40,091 bases of DNA from Thermodesulfobacteriota bacterium (GTDB taxonomy: Bacteria; Desulfobacterota; Desulfobulbia; Desulfobulbales; JBFMBH01): the NCBI GenBank assembly GCA_040755095.1, contig JBFMBH010000020.1:1-40091 (forward strand). Reading direction: 5' to 3'. The position numbers and the translations under genes are program-made. This document shows positions 26,925 through 35,342 of this stretch, in pieces. Below the pieces are notes generated by a model that saw only the letters and a program-made list of their open reading frames with translations, did no database searches and had not been told where the DNA came from. Positions within the stretch are counted from its first letter, which is position 1. Each line of letters begins with the position of its first letter.

Positions 26925-27968
26925 TTATTCCGTCCAGGAGAACAATAGCGCTCCGGTCACCAGACAGACCAGGGTGACGGCAAGGAGGAGCCCGCACTCG
27001 GGCAGGACGTCCCAGAGCCCGGCGCCCTCGTTCATGACCCGGCGGGCGGCGGCCAGCATGTGGGTGAGGGGGAAGATCTTGGCCCCGGTCCGGACCCAGG
27101 CAGGGGCGCCTTCCAGGGAGAACCAGACCTCGGAGAGGAACATCATCGGCCAGGAGAGGAAGTTGAGGATACCGCTGGTGAATTCCTCGGAGACCCCCCG
27201 GGCGGCCAGGAGGAGGCCCATGGCGGTGAGGCTCAACGCCCCGCACAGGAAGACCAGCCCCAGGACCAGATAGGAGCCCTCCACCCGGAAGGCAAAGATG
27301 AGGGAGGAGCCGATCCAGACCACCACCAGGGTGAACATGAGGAGAAAGAGCCGGGACAGGGCCTGGGCGGTGAGAAACTCGAAGGCGGTCAGCGGCGTGG
27401 TCCGCAGGCGCTTCAGGGTGCCGTTCTTCCGGTAACGGACCACCACGTAGCCGACCCCCCAGAGGGCGGAGAACATCATGTTCATGCCCAGGACGCCGGG
27501 GAACAGCCAGTCGAGATAGCGGATCTGGCGGCCGGAGATGGTCTGCCGCTGGCCGGGCGGCTGGGCCGGGTCCACGAAGCCGGCCCAGAACAGCCGCTCG
27601 ACGATGGCGCCCTTGGGGGAGGTATCGTTGAGCCAGTAGGCGCGCTCCGGCGAGGCGAGATCGATCACGAAATCGATCTTGTGCAGCCGCAGCCGCGCGA
27701 GGGCGGCCTCCCGGTCCGGAAAGCCCACAAAGTGGAGCTGGGGGCTGGCGGCAAAGCCGGGCGGCAGGCCGGGGGTGTCCGGGGCGACCGCAGGCGGCGC
27801 CGGGAAGACCCCGACCTTGAAGCCGGCGACATCCCGGCCGGAGAAGACGATGCCGAAGCCGACGATGATGAGAAACGGGAAGAGGAAGTTCCAGCCAAAG
27901 GCGGCCCGATCCCGAAAGAACTCGTGATTCCGGGCCCGGAACATGGCCCACATCCGCTTCCAGCTCAT
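26925..27968 (-). CDS. ABC-2 type transporter permease
   Basis: A 347-residue permease. The amphipathic N-terminus (KRMWAMFRARNHEFFRDRAAF) and first membrane helix (~27-43) are typical of ABC-2 exporters. A ~120-residue extracytoplasmic loop follows, then five helices in the C-terminal half, including the conserved GxxxxxGLLLAARGVSEEF and FPLTHMLAAARRVM segments. It starts 10 bp after the ATPase gene ends, and together they form a one-ATPase, one-permease exporter, possibly a homodimer. ABC-2 pairs of this kind export lipids, polysaccharides or drugs. If the upstream operon makes a small molecule, this pair may export it, but that is inference. Confidence 0.9.
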   Translation of the reverse strand: MSWKRMWAMFRARNHEFFRDRAAFGWNFLFPFLIIVGFGIVFSGRDVAGFKVGVFPAPPAVAPDTPGLPPGFAASPQLHFVGFPDREAALARLRLHKIDFVIDLASPERAYWLNDTSPKGAIVERLFWAGFVDPAQPPGQRQTISGRQIRYLDWLFPGVLGMNMMFSALWGVGYVVVRYRKNGTLKRLRTTPLTAFEFLTAQALSRLFLLMFTLVVVWIGSSLIFAFRVEGSYLVLGLVFLCGALSLTAMGLLLAARGVSEEFTSGILNFLSWPMMFLSEVWFSLEGAPAWVRTGAKIFPLTHMLAAARRVMNEGAGLWDVLPECGLLLAVTLVCLVTGALLFSWTE

Positions 27969-27978
27969 GGCGTCGGCG

Positions 27979-28908
27979 TCAGTCCCGCAGCTGGCGGCCG
28001 GTCAGCTGCAGAAAGACATCCTCCAGGTTCGGCGACCGCACCACCATCTCCCGGACATCGATGTTCATGGCCAGCAGCATCGACAGGCCGTCATGGGTGT
28101 TCTCCACCATGAGCTCCACCCGGTCCTGGAGGTCGTGATGCGGCATGGGCAGATGCTCCAGGGCGAGGTGGATGGCGGCCCGGGGCAGGATGATGGTGCT
28201 GCCGTGGCAGTGGCGCCGGACCAGCTCGGCGGGCGGTCCCTGGGCGATGATGCGGCCATGGTCCATGATGGCGATCTCGTCGCAGAGCAGCTCCGCCTCC
28301 TCCATGGCGTGGGTGGTGAGCACGATGGTGCGCCCCGCCTGCCGCACCCCGGCCAGGATATCCCACAGGTTGTGCCGGGCCTGGGGATCAAGGCCGGTGG
28401 ACGGCTCGTCGAGAAAGACCAGCTCCGGCCGGTTGAGGAGGGCCAAGGCCAGGAGCAGCCGCTGCCTTTGTCCGCCGGAGATCTGGTCGTTGAAGTGCTG
28501 CCGGATCTCCTGGAGCCGGCACAATTCCATCAGAGAGTCGACGTCCTCCGGGTCGTGGTAGAGGCTGGCAAAGGTCTCCAAGGTCTCACGCACGGTGAGG
28601 AATTCGAGGAGCGCTGTGTGCTGGAGCTGGATGCCCACCTCCTCCCGGAAGGCATCAGTGGGCGGCCGGCCTTTGTAGAGGACCTCGCCGGCGCTCGGCG
28701 GGATGATCCCCTCGATGACCTCCAGGGCCGTGCTCTTGCCGGCACCGTTGGGGCCCAGGAGGCCGAAGCAGCTGCCCCGGCGGATGTCGAAGCTGACGCC
28801 ATCCACCGCCGCCAGGCTGCCATAGCGCTTCACCAGGCCCCGTACGGCGAGAAGGGGCGCCTCGTCTGGTCCGCCACCGGGGTGAAGGGCGGAAAAGAGC
28901 CGGGACAT
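27979..28908 (-). CDS. ABC transporter ATP-binding protein
   Basis: A 309-residue ATPase with all motifs: Walker A GPNGAGKST (~52-60), the Q-loop at QLQHTALLEF, signature ISGGQRQR (~143-150), Walker B LVFLDEPSTGLDP and the switch His in TTHAMEEAE. The C-terminal ~70 residues end in SPNLEDVFLQLTGRQLRD, the usual DrrA/CcmA-like tail that pairs with ABC-2 permeases. The gene starts 11 bp after the SIR2-like gene, too little for its own promoter, so it is probably cotranscribed with the eight-gene operon. No strong Shine-Dalgarno sequence precedes ATG 28908. Part of it (residues 37-103) is duplicated in inverted orientation at 21046-21246. Confidence 0.93.
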   Translation of the reverse strand: MSRLFSALHPGGGPDEAPLLAVRGLVKRYGSLAAVDGVSFDIRRGSCFGLLGPNGAGKSTALEVIEGIIPPSAGEVLYKGRPPTDAFREEVGIQLQHTALLEFLTVRETLETFASLYHDPEDVDSLMELCRLQEIRQHFNDQISGGQRQRLLLALALLNRPELVFLDEPSTGLDPQARHNLWDILAGVRQAGRTIVLTTHAMEEAELLCDEIAIMDHGRIIAQGPPAELVRRHCHGSTIILPRAAIHLALEHLPMPHHDLQDRVELMVENTHDGLSMLLAMNIDVREMVVRSPNLEDVFLQLTGRQLRD

Positions 28909-28919
28909 GGCCTGATGGG

Positions 28920-30137
28920 TCAGCCCCAGGATTCTCTTCTGAGCGGCTTTGCCCGCTCGAGCGCACGGTCGAGGTCGTACAGGGCCGGGTTGCCGAAGTA
29001 GGCATCAAGGTAGAAGAGACGCCCTTCCCGGGAAAGAGGCTCAAAGAGATCGAGGTAGCTCTCCCGGACCGGCCCTCGCCGGGAGGCGGCAGGGTTCCAG
29101 ACATAGACCTTGGGGATATATTTCGCTTCCGCGAGGGCCAAGGCGATGAAGTGCCGGAAGTACACATCGGTCCGGGGCAGGGAGTAACCGATGAAGACCA
29201 GCCGCCGGATCTCCTGCAGGTCGTGCTTGATCACCGCCCATTGGTAGGCCAGGGGCGAGTCGTCCAGGAACTTCTTCCAGGTGGGTGGGACGATGGCCAT
29301 GTACGGGAGAAGGTCTGGGGACCGAGTCCCATTGGCGGAGAAGAAGAGGCGGCCCTCTGCCCACAGGAAGATGCCGTCCTTGTCCCGAAAGGGTAGCTTC
29401 TTGGCACAAAAAGCGGCTTTCAGGTCCTCGTTGGGAGCGGCGTTGAATCCCCGACGCCTCGCCCTTCTCTTTCGCCCGTACCTCCAATGGATCCCGCCAT
29501 GGGGGCGCGTCACGCGAGGGCATTTTGTATAGTCGTGCGGCTCCTGCGAGCCATACCAGGAAAAAAGATCCCCGTTCTTTCCACAAGCAAGGGCACGCTC
29601 CAGAGCCACATCCCAGTTGAACTGGATGAACAGAGGGAAGATGTCGCCGCCTTTTTCGCCTCTGTCCCGGTGAGCGGCGAGGCACAGGTAGGCCAGGAGG
29701 TTCGTATGGCGGTTGCCGAGGTTTTCGAACTGATCCGACTCCGCAGCGCTCTCCCGCATGATGATAGGGGCAGAAGTGGCCGCTTGCTGGAGTCTCAGGT
29801 CCATAATGAACTCTGCACCTGCCGGCTGGGCGACTTCGTAGATGGCCTTGTTCAACGTCGCGACGGTTCTCCTCACCTTCGCTCCAGCCCTGCCCAGACT
29901 TTCAAGGCTGAGCGCCATGTCGGCGAGACCGTAGATCTCCTCGATGTTGAGAAGATCCGTACGGGCGTAGGCGGCCGATTTCCGGATATGCTCCAGGAAG
30001 TCTGTGATGATCCTGCAATCATCGGGGTCGAGCTTGTCGAAAACCCGATCCATGAAGCCGGCCAGGAGCGGGACGCCCAGGTTGCGCGAGCAGCCGGCGC
30101 CCAGGACGATCGCCGTCCGCGGCAAAGTGGTCGTCAT
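28920..30137 (-). CDS. SIR2-like domain protein (probable NADase-type effector)
   Basis: A 405-residue protein. The N-terminus TAIVLGAGCSRNLGVP (Gly-Ala-Gly-x-Ser at 13-17) is the NAD-binding loop of SIR2-like proteins. The FNWDVALE block (173-180) supplies the expected Asn/Asp, RPHGGIHW gives the catalytic His213, and IVPPTW (282-287) and FIGYSLPRTD (315-324) are hallmarks of the SIR2_2-type defence proteins, such as those in DSR, Thoeris and SIR2-HerA systems, where they destroy NAD+. The zinc-binding cysteines of protein deacetylases are missing, so deacetylation is unlikely. The start overlaps the ATPase stop by ATGA, so the two are made in fixed ratio and may form a complex. No C-terminal sensor domain is visible. 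Confidence 0.85.
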   Translation of the reverse strand: MTTTLPRTAIVLGAGCSRNLGVPLLAGFMDRVFDKLDPDDCRIITDFLEHIRKSAAYARTDLLNIEEIYGLADMALSLESLGRAGAKVRRTVATLNKAIYEVAQPAGAEFIMDLRLQQAATSAPIIMRESAAESDQFENLGNRHTNLLAYLCLAAHRDRGEKGGDIFPLFIQFNWDVALERALACGKNGDLFSWYGSQEPHDYTKCPRVTRPHGGIHWRYGRKRRARRRGFNAAPNEDLKAAFCAKKLPFRDKDGIFLWAEGRLFFSANGTRSPDLLPYMAIVPPTWKKFLDDSPLAYQWAVIKHDLQEIRRLVFIGYSLPRTDVYFRHFIALALAEAKYIPKVYVWNPAASRRGPVRESYLDLFEPLSREGRLFYLDAYFGNPALYDLDRALERAKPLRRESWG

Positions 30138-31297
30138 ACACCCTCCCCCGACATCGGCTCACCGAAGAGCAGCTCCAGCCAGGTGATGCCTTCCGGACCG
30201 AGCTCGTAGGCATATGGCCGCATGTCGTGGCCGCACCCACGCATCTTGAGCACCCGCAGATAGCGGATCATGTCTCCTGACCGGTAACGGTGGTAGTTGA
30301 GCTGGATGACTCCGGAGGCCACGTACCGTTCCTGGGTGCCCAGGAACAAAGGCCGTCCACCCAACGTGTCATCGGGACGTACCGCCTCGCAGGCCATGAA
30401 GGTTGTCGCACCCCGCTCCTCAAGCCAGCGCACAAGGTTCAACATGTGGAGCCGGCGGATGGGGAGGTCGTCCTGTCCGGCGGCATCCTGCCCCGGCGCG
30501 GACAGGAGGGCGCTCAGCGAATCGATCGCCAGGATGCAGTCATGACCCGGGAATCTCCGGAAGAGCTCAGCGAGCAGATCTTTGAGGAGACGAATACGCT
30601 GCTCCGGGCTCTGGATGGTTTGGGTCAGAAGCGTGAGCACTGTTGGGTGATTGCCCGCAAAGGGGTGATCGCCGCCCCCGCCATCAACGGACAAACTCTC
30701 GATCCGTTCGGGCCGTTTCCCCTCGCCTCCCTGCCAATAGAGCCCGAAGGACGGATTATCCTCCGTCCCGAACCCGCCCAGGCTCAGGCGATAGTGACGC
30801 CAACCGGCAGTATCGTCCTTGCTTTCCTGCTGCTCCCACTCCGGCGTCTCGCTGGGAGCGGCAGGCAGGTATCTCAGGTAGTCCTCCAGCCGCCCGCTCA
30901 GGAAGGCGGTCGCATCAACGAACCAGAAGGCGTCGGCATCCTCGGTGGCCGTCCCGTTGCGAACAGGGAGCAGGTGCGTGTGGGCACGGACACGCTGGTA
31001 GCTGCTCTCCAGCGAGACGAAGCATCGAAGAAGGGGCTTGTGGTTTTTCCCCCCAAGCTTCGAGGCACTCGAACCAAGGAACAGACGGTTAAATCGGTCC
31101 CCGGGTGGCAGGGTTGAGCACAGGACGATGGAGCGGGCGCCCGGCGGCCCTGCGTCCGACTCCGGCCCATACTCGCGGATCCTGCCGTGGCAGAAAAAGG
31201 AGAGCAGGAATGTCGTCTTCCCGGTGCCGGGATCGCCCACCAAGGCCACCGTATTCCCGGCCGGAATGCCGATCAACCGTTCATGCCCAGCGTCCAT
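30134..31297 (-). CDS. KaiC/RecA-like ATPase
   Basis: A 387-residue P-loop protein. Walker A is GDPGTGKT (21-28) after the short IPAGNTVALV strand; Walker B is CILAIDSL (254-261, Asp259); and the C-terminus contains YLRVLKMRG with ...YELGPEGITWLE, the KaiC/RadA-like pattern in which the last strands position the neighbouring subunit's nucleotide. An insertion at ~80-220, with a low-complexity SVDGGGGD stretch, separates the motifs and is larger than in canonical KaiC. It overlaps the carbamoyltransferase by 25 bp and the SIR2 gene by 4 bp. RecA/KaiC proteins assemble as rings or filaments, so it may act as a sensor or switch for the SIR2-like protein; that is inference. Confidence 0.82.
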   Translation of the reverse strand: MDAGHERLIGIPAGNTVALVGDPGTGKTTFLLSFFCHGRIREYGPESDAGPPGARSIVLCSTLPPGDRFNRLFLGSSASKLGGKNHKPLLRCFVSLESSYQRVRAHTHLLPVRNGTATEDADAFWFVDATAFLSGRLEDYLRYLPAAPSETPEWEQQESKDDTAGWRHYRLSLGGFGTEDNPSFGLYWQGGEGKRPERIESLSVDGGGGDHPFAGNHPTVLTLLTQTIQSPEQRIRLLKDLLAELFRRFPGHDCILAIDSLSALLSAPGQDAAGQDDLPIRRLHMLNLVRWLEERGATTFMACEAVRPDDTLGGRPLFLGTQERYVASGVIQLNYHRYRSGDMIRYLRVLKMRGCGHDMRPYAYELGPEGITWLELLFGEPMSGEGV

Positions 31298-33096
31298 GAA
31301 GCCTCACTTGGTTCGTTAAAAGAGCCGCAGGACAGCGGAGGACACGGAGTTTCCGATGCTCCCACATCTGCATTTTCCGCTCCCAGAGAACCGGCGTGCC
31401 TGGTCCACAGCTCCCCGTCGACGACGATGGATGCGAGACCGAGCTGTTCGACCAGCGCCAAGGCCTCAGCCTGGCCTGCCGGCATGGGCCTTCCCCTCGG
31501 ATTGAACGAGGTATTGAGGAGCATCGGCAGCCCCGTGGCCGTGAAGAACGCGCCGAGTAGACGGTGGAAGAGCGGATTCTCCTGCCGCCCCACGGTCTGA
31601 AGCCGCACCGTCCCGTCGCTGTGCAGGAGGTGGGCAAGACGCTGGGCCCAAGCGGACCGCGGACGTACGGTGGCCAACATGTGGCGACACAGGAGGCGAG
31701 CGGCTTTCGGAATCTCGAACAGCTGTTCAGCGTCCTCCTCCCGGACAGAGCATGCCGCCGGCTCGAAGCCGTATCGGCCCTTCTGGGCATTGAGCCGGGC
31801 CACGGCATCCGCGGGAAGGGATGAGGCAAGGAGCGACCGGTGCCCGAGCGCTCTGGGGCCAAGCTCGCAACGGCCCCAGAGCCACCCCACCAGCTCACCC
31901 CGGAGGAGAAGTCGCACTGCCGCGTCAACGGGGTCCGCGCCGGGAGCATGACGCCAACTCCCCTCATCGGGCACGGCTCCTGGCCCCCCGCCCCGAACGG
32001 GCGTGCCGGGGGCAAGCACCAGATCCTCCGGGATGTGCGGCACCACGCCACCGAACTGGTGGACGTGGACGTGCCAGGCGGCGCCCAGAGCGGTGCCGGC
32101 GTCATGGCAGGCCGGACCGACGTGAATCTGCTCGAAGATCCCGGAGCAGGCCAGGGCGCCGTTGGCACGGCAGTTCAACGCCACCCCGCCGCCGTAGGCG
32201 AGATGAGGCTGGCTCATACGCCGACGCAGCTCCTGCGCGATATCGAGCAGGAGGCTTTCGGTCGCCTGCTGCAGCGCGGCGGCGATCTCCGCGCTCTTGG
32301 CCAGATGGTGCAGCTCGGGACTCCCCCTCTTCAGTTGAAAGAGCTCTTCCAAGCCTGCGAAATCATCCGGATCCTCAAGCCGGAAGATGTCCTCCGCCAC
32401 GTGGAGACGCTCCCCGGCAAAGGAGAGACGGCCTCGCAGCCGCGACCTCCCTTCGGAAGACACCAGCCCGGCAAGGGCCATCACCTTGCAAGCATCGTAC
32501 TCGCTGTAGCCGAGATAGCGGGCGACCTTCTCCCAGGCGAGTCCCACCGAGTAGGGAAAATACTCCTGGAGGTCCAGCTGCAAGCCCCGGCGCGTGGCGC
32601 TCCCCAGCGACAGGGTCGCGCCCTCACCGATGCCATCCAGGACCAGAATGGCCGCCTCCTCGAAAGGCGAAGTGCCCAGGGCATACCAGGCATGGGCTTC
32701 ATGATGCGGGACGAAAAAGAAGGGGGCAGCCGTGCACCGCCGGAGAAGACCGGGCACGTTCTGAAGGCCTCGCTGGAAGGTCCTTTCCCCCTCGGGATGG
32801 CCAAAGCTGTCCGGTGGTCCCTCTGTCCCGAGGCGTACGTGCTTGCGCCGAAGAACGGGATCCAGGGAGAAGGCCACCGCAGACAGCTCGGACCAGCGTA
32901 CACCTGCCGTACGCAAGCAGGCCTCCATGGCCCGCCACGGAAGCTCATCGGCGTTGTTCACCCGCACCGGCTTCCCATGCTTGCGGCCCGTGAGCCGCTC
33001 CTCTTCCACGGCGGCCAGCACGGCACCGTCGGCGATCAAGGCCGCTGAGGTTTCGTGGTAGGCTCCGTTGATGCCCAGGATGAGGTGTGGTCGCAT
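31273..33096 (-). CDS. O-carbamoyltransferase (NodU/CmcH/TobZ family)
   Basis: A 607-residue enzyme with both family domains. The N-terminal Kae1-like ASKHA domain starts LILGINGAYHETSAAL, has the metal-binding HHEAHAWYA (131-139) and later YGGGVALNCRANG and GPACHDAGTALGAA (328-340). The C-terminal YrdC-like domain has CELGPRALGHRSLLA (410-424) and LNTSFNPRGRPM. Such enzymes make carbamoyl-adenylate from carbamoyl phosphate and ATP and transfer the carbamoyl to a hydroxyl or amine of an antibiotic, Nod factor or toxin precursor. All motifs are present and length is normal, so it should be active. Its start overlaps the unknown gene's stop (TGATG). In this operon it may decorate the product of the radical SAM and ligase enzymes. 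Confidence 0.93.
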   Translation of the reverse strand: MRPHLILGINGAYHETSAALIADGAVLAAVEEERLTGRKHGKPVRVNNADELPWRAMEACLRTAGVRWSELSAVAFSLDPVLRRKHVRLGTEGPPDSFGHPEGERTFQRGLQNVPGLLRRCTAAPFFFVPHHEAHAWYALGTSPFEEAAILVLDGIGEGATLSLGSATRRGLQLDLQEYFPYSVGLAWEKVARYLGYSEYDACKVMALAGLVSSEGRSRLRGRLSFAGERLHVAEDIFRLEDPDDFAGLEELFQLKRGSPELHHLAKSAEIAAALQQATESLLLDIAQELRRRMSQPHLAYGGGVALNCRANGALACSGIFEQIHVGPACHDAGTALGAAWHVHVHQFGGVVPHIPEDLVLAPGTPVRGGGPGAVPDEGSWRHAPGADPVDAAVRLLLRGELVGWLWGRCELGPRALGHRSLLASSLPADAVARLNAQKGRYGFEPAACSVREEDAEQLFEIPKAARLLCRHMLATVRPRSAWAQRLAHLLHSDGTVRLQTVGRQENPLFHRLLGAFFTATGLPMLLNTSFNPRGRPMPAGQAEALALVEQLGLASIVVDGELWTRHAGSLGAENADVGASETPCPPLSCGSFNEPSEASWTLGMNG

Positions 33097-34160
33097 CAGG
33101 TGCGTCGACTCCTGCGCACAAGCCGCTCCACATCTCGACGATGGTCATCCGGGATCGGCAGGATCTGGATGAAGACGCCTTTGGAGGGTGCTGCTCCGGC
33201 TAGCCCAAGCTCGGTGAGCCCTGGGAGGGCGAAAAGGCTCTGCTCGTCCTCTGCGGTGAAGATCCGCTCTGGCCAGAAGAGCATCGGTGGCGGGAGCCGA
33301 GCAGCAAGTGGCAGGCTCGCCACCCGGACCAATGGCACACGGTACGGCCCGAAGCGTAGCGGATCGAAACGAATTACCCCGTCGAAGAAGGATTCGAGGT
33401 ATTGGGTCTCTTCGTCCTGGAGGACCCCTTCCTGAAGAACGGCGAAGAAGGCGCTGTCCTTACTCTTAATCTTCTTGTCGTCCGTTTCACCGCCGGTCGC
33501 AGCCTCTTCGCCGCCCCAGATGGAGGCAAGGATGGTCTTCAAGAAGGCGCTCGTGTCCGAAAGGCCGAGACTCCGGTGCATGTTGCTGAGGGAGTTGAGG
33601 AGATACAGGTTCAACTCGCTCGTGGCTTCCAGCTCCGAGACTTCACGATAGAACCGGAAGACGCTCATGGGGTTGCCAGAGCCGGCGAGCGAGCGGGACC
33701 GCCTTCCGTTCCTCGCCTCCCGGTAGCCTTTTTGGGAGCCGGCCTCACTGCCAAACTGGCCCTGGGTATCAAGCCATGCGGCGAACTGGCCGTCATGCGC
33801 TCCTTGCACTCCTTGCAGCAGGTTAACGAACGTCTCAGTGGGATCTTTGTCCTTGGCAAACTTCTCGACCCCGAAGAGGGTCGTGAAGAGGTTCTCTTTC
33901 GTGTCGTCGATGAACAGCCCGACAAGGTTGGGCCACCGCTCCGCCCCCTGCTTATCCCCCTCCTCTGCCCCTCCAACTTGCGAGCAGAAAAGCAGCTCGC
34001 CCAGCCAGAAGTAGAGTTCCGGGACCGTGAGCCTGGACCGCAGCAGATACGCATAGCCTGGTCGGAGGCTCACCGCAGACCCGTCGGCGCCCTGCCCGAG
34101 GACGTTCGTCAAGAGCACCGGTTGTTTTGCAGCCCTGCTATTGTCCGCGGTTTCCGTCAT
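33096..34160 (-). CDS. Protein of unknown family, operon-specific
   Basis: A 354-residue soluble protein that I cannot assign. No signal peptide, membrane segment, P-loop or cysteine pair is seen. The N-terminal third has SLRPGYAYLLRSRLTVPELY and an acidic FIDDTKENLFTTLFG segment. The middle is polar and low-complexity (Gln/Gly/Ser rich, then EEAATGGETDDKKIKSKD). The C-terminal third begins with RFDPLRFGPYRVPLVRVASL and is rich in Pro and Leu. It overlaps the ligase gene by ATGA and the carbamoyltransferase by TGATG, so it is surely part of the same pathway. It could be a structural or adaptor subunit. Composition is slightly less GC-rich than the enzymes around it. Confidence 0.8.
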   Translation of the reverse strand: MTETADNSRAAKQPVLLTNVLGQGADGSAVSLRPGYAYLLRSRLTVPELYFWLGELLFCSQVGGAEEGDKQGAERWPNLVGLFIDDTKENLFTTLFGVEKFAKDKDPTETFVNLLQGVQGAHDGQFAAWLDTQGQFGSEAGSQKGYREARNGRRSRSLAGSGNPMSVFRFYREVSELEATSELNLYLLNSLSNMHRSLGLSDTSAFLKTILASIWGGEEAATGGETDDKKIKSKDSAFFAVLQEGVLQDEETQYLESFFDGVIRFDPLRFGPYRVPLVRVASLPLAARLPPPMLFWPERIFTAEDEQSLFALPGLTELGLAGAAPSKGVFIQILPIPDDHRRDVERLVRRSRRT

Positions 34161-35332
34161 GCCTCGACTCCCCCTGGCGCAGCAAACCGGACGTCAACCT
34201 CGCCTTCGTGGACCAGCTCCGCAAGCTCCGGCAGCGCCGCGAAGAGCGCCCGTTCCAGCCCTTCTCGACCATGAGCCGCGACGGCCGCGTGGCGGATCTC
34301 CATGGCCGGGCGGAAGACACCGGCCACGTGCAATGCCGCTGGACTACCCGGCACGGGCTTCCAGAAGACCGTTGCCCCCTGGCAGCCGATCTCGGCCAGG
34401 GCTTCCAGGACATCAGCCCGACGCAGCTTGACCCCCCGGGGCAGAGCGTACGTCTCCCCGATCCGTCCTGTGATCTCGACCCTTGGTTGAGCGGCGCCAC
34501 ATATGCACGGCGCGGCGGGAATCCGGCCGCGATCGCCGGTGCGGTACCGGAGTATCGGGGCCAGTGCCTGCATGAAGCTCGTGACCACGACTTCACCGGT
34601 TTCCCCAGGGGGGAGCAGACAGTTGCCGTCCTCCTCCAGGATCTCCACGCCCACGGCGTCGGGCCAGAAATGGAAGCCATGCCGGGCGCGGCACTCGACC
34701 CCCACGACGCATTCTGAAAGGCCATACGCGTCGTGGACAAAGCACCCGAAGGACGCCTCAATGGCGTGGCGCTCGCTGTGAAGAAGGGTCTCGCCCGTGG
34801 TCTCGACCAGCGTCAGCGCCCGGCCCCGGTAATGCGGAGCCCACGCGGACAGCACACTGGGCGTGCTTGAGATGACGGTGGGACGGATGGCGTCGGCCGC
34901 CCGCTGCCATGCCTCCACCCCGCCGTGAAGGTCGACGGGGAAAACCTGGGCGCCGGCTCGCAGATGGCCCTGAACAGTGATCTTGCCCACTGTCCACAGG
35001 GCCATGGGCAACAGGGCCATGACCCGGGAGTGGGCACCGACACCTTCGAGACGTGCAAAACGGACGCAGAGGTCATACACCCGATCCAGATCGCCGGCAC
35101 CGTAGCGCGTGAGCTTGGGCAGCCCGGTGGTGCCGCTGGAATAGAAGAGGACCTCGCCGCCGTGCCGTGGGCCGGACAGCGGGCCGGTTGTAGGATCCCG
35201 GAGGTCTTCTTTGCTGAGGGTCGGAAGCTTCCGCCACGCTGGATCGCCAAACCGCGCCACGCCAGAGAAATCCCAGGAGCGATAGAGCGCATGGGCATGG
35301 GCCTGGTGCACCAGCTCGGCCACACCAAGCAT
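34157..35332 (-). CDS. PaaK/F390-synthetase-like adenylate-forming enzyme (second of two)
   Basis: A 391-residue member of the phenylacetate-CoA ligase-like branch of adenylate-forming enzymes, which activate a carboxylate as acyl-AMP. The ATP loop YSSGTTGLPK lies at ~64-73; YGLSECVVGVECRA follows the adenine pocket; RYRTGDRGRI holds the ribose-binding Asp; and PCICGAAQPRVEITGR resembles the C-x-CG...R-x-x-x-GR of the family. The ATG at 35332 is preferred: it follows the previous stop by 10 bp and uses the TGAGG of that stop as ribosome site, while the upstream alternative would be TTG. It is only distantly like the other ligase of the operon, so the two likely act on different acids. Overlaps the next gene by ATGA. 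Confidence 0.87.
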   Translation of the reverse strand: MLGVAELVHQAHAHALYRSWDFSGVARFGDPAWRKLPTLSKEDLRDPTTGPLSGPRHGGEVLFYSSGTTGLPKLTRYGAGDLDRVYDLCVRFARLEGVGAHSRVMALLPMALWTVGKITVQGHLRAGAQVFPVDLHGGVEAWQRAADAIRPTVISSTPSVLSAWAPHYRGRALTLVETTGETLLHSERHAIEASFGCFVHDAYGLSECVVGVECRARHGFHFWPDAVGVEILEEDGNCLLPPGETGEVVVTSFMQALAPILRYRTGDRGRIPAAPCICGAAQPRVEITGRIGETYALPRGVKLRRADVLEALAEIGCQGATVFWKPVPGSPAALHVAGVFRPAMEIRHAAVAAHGREGLERALFAALPELAELVHEGEVDVRFAAPGGVEA

Positions 35333-35342
35333 CACGGAAGCC

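Noticed and set aside
26872-27951. 359-residue minus-strand frame overlapping the ABC permease
   Set aside because: Arg/Pro/Gly-rich alternate frame of the permease gene; the permease frame has proper membrane helices.
31840-33048. 402-residue plus-strand open frame
   Set aside because: Antisense to the carbamoyltransferase, which has all family motifs.
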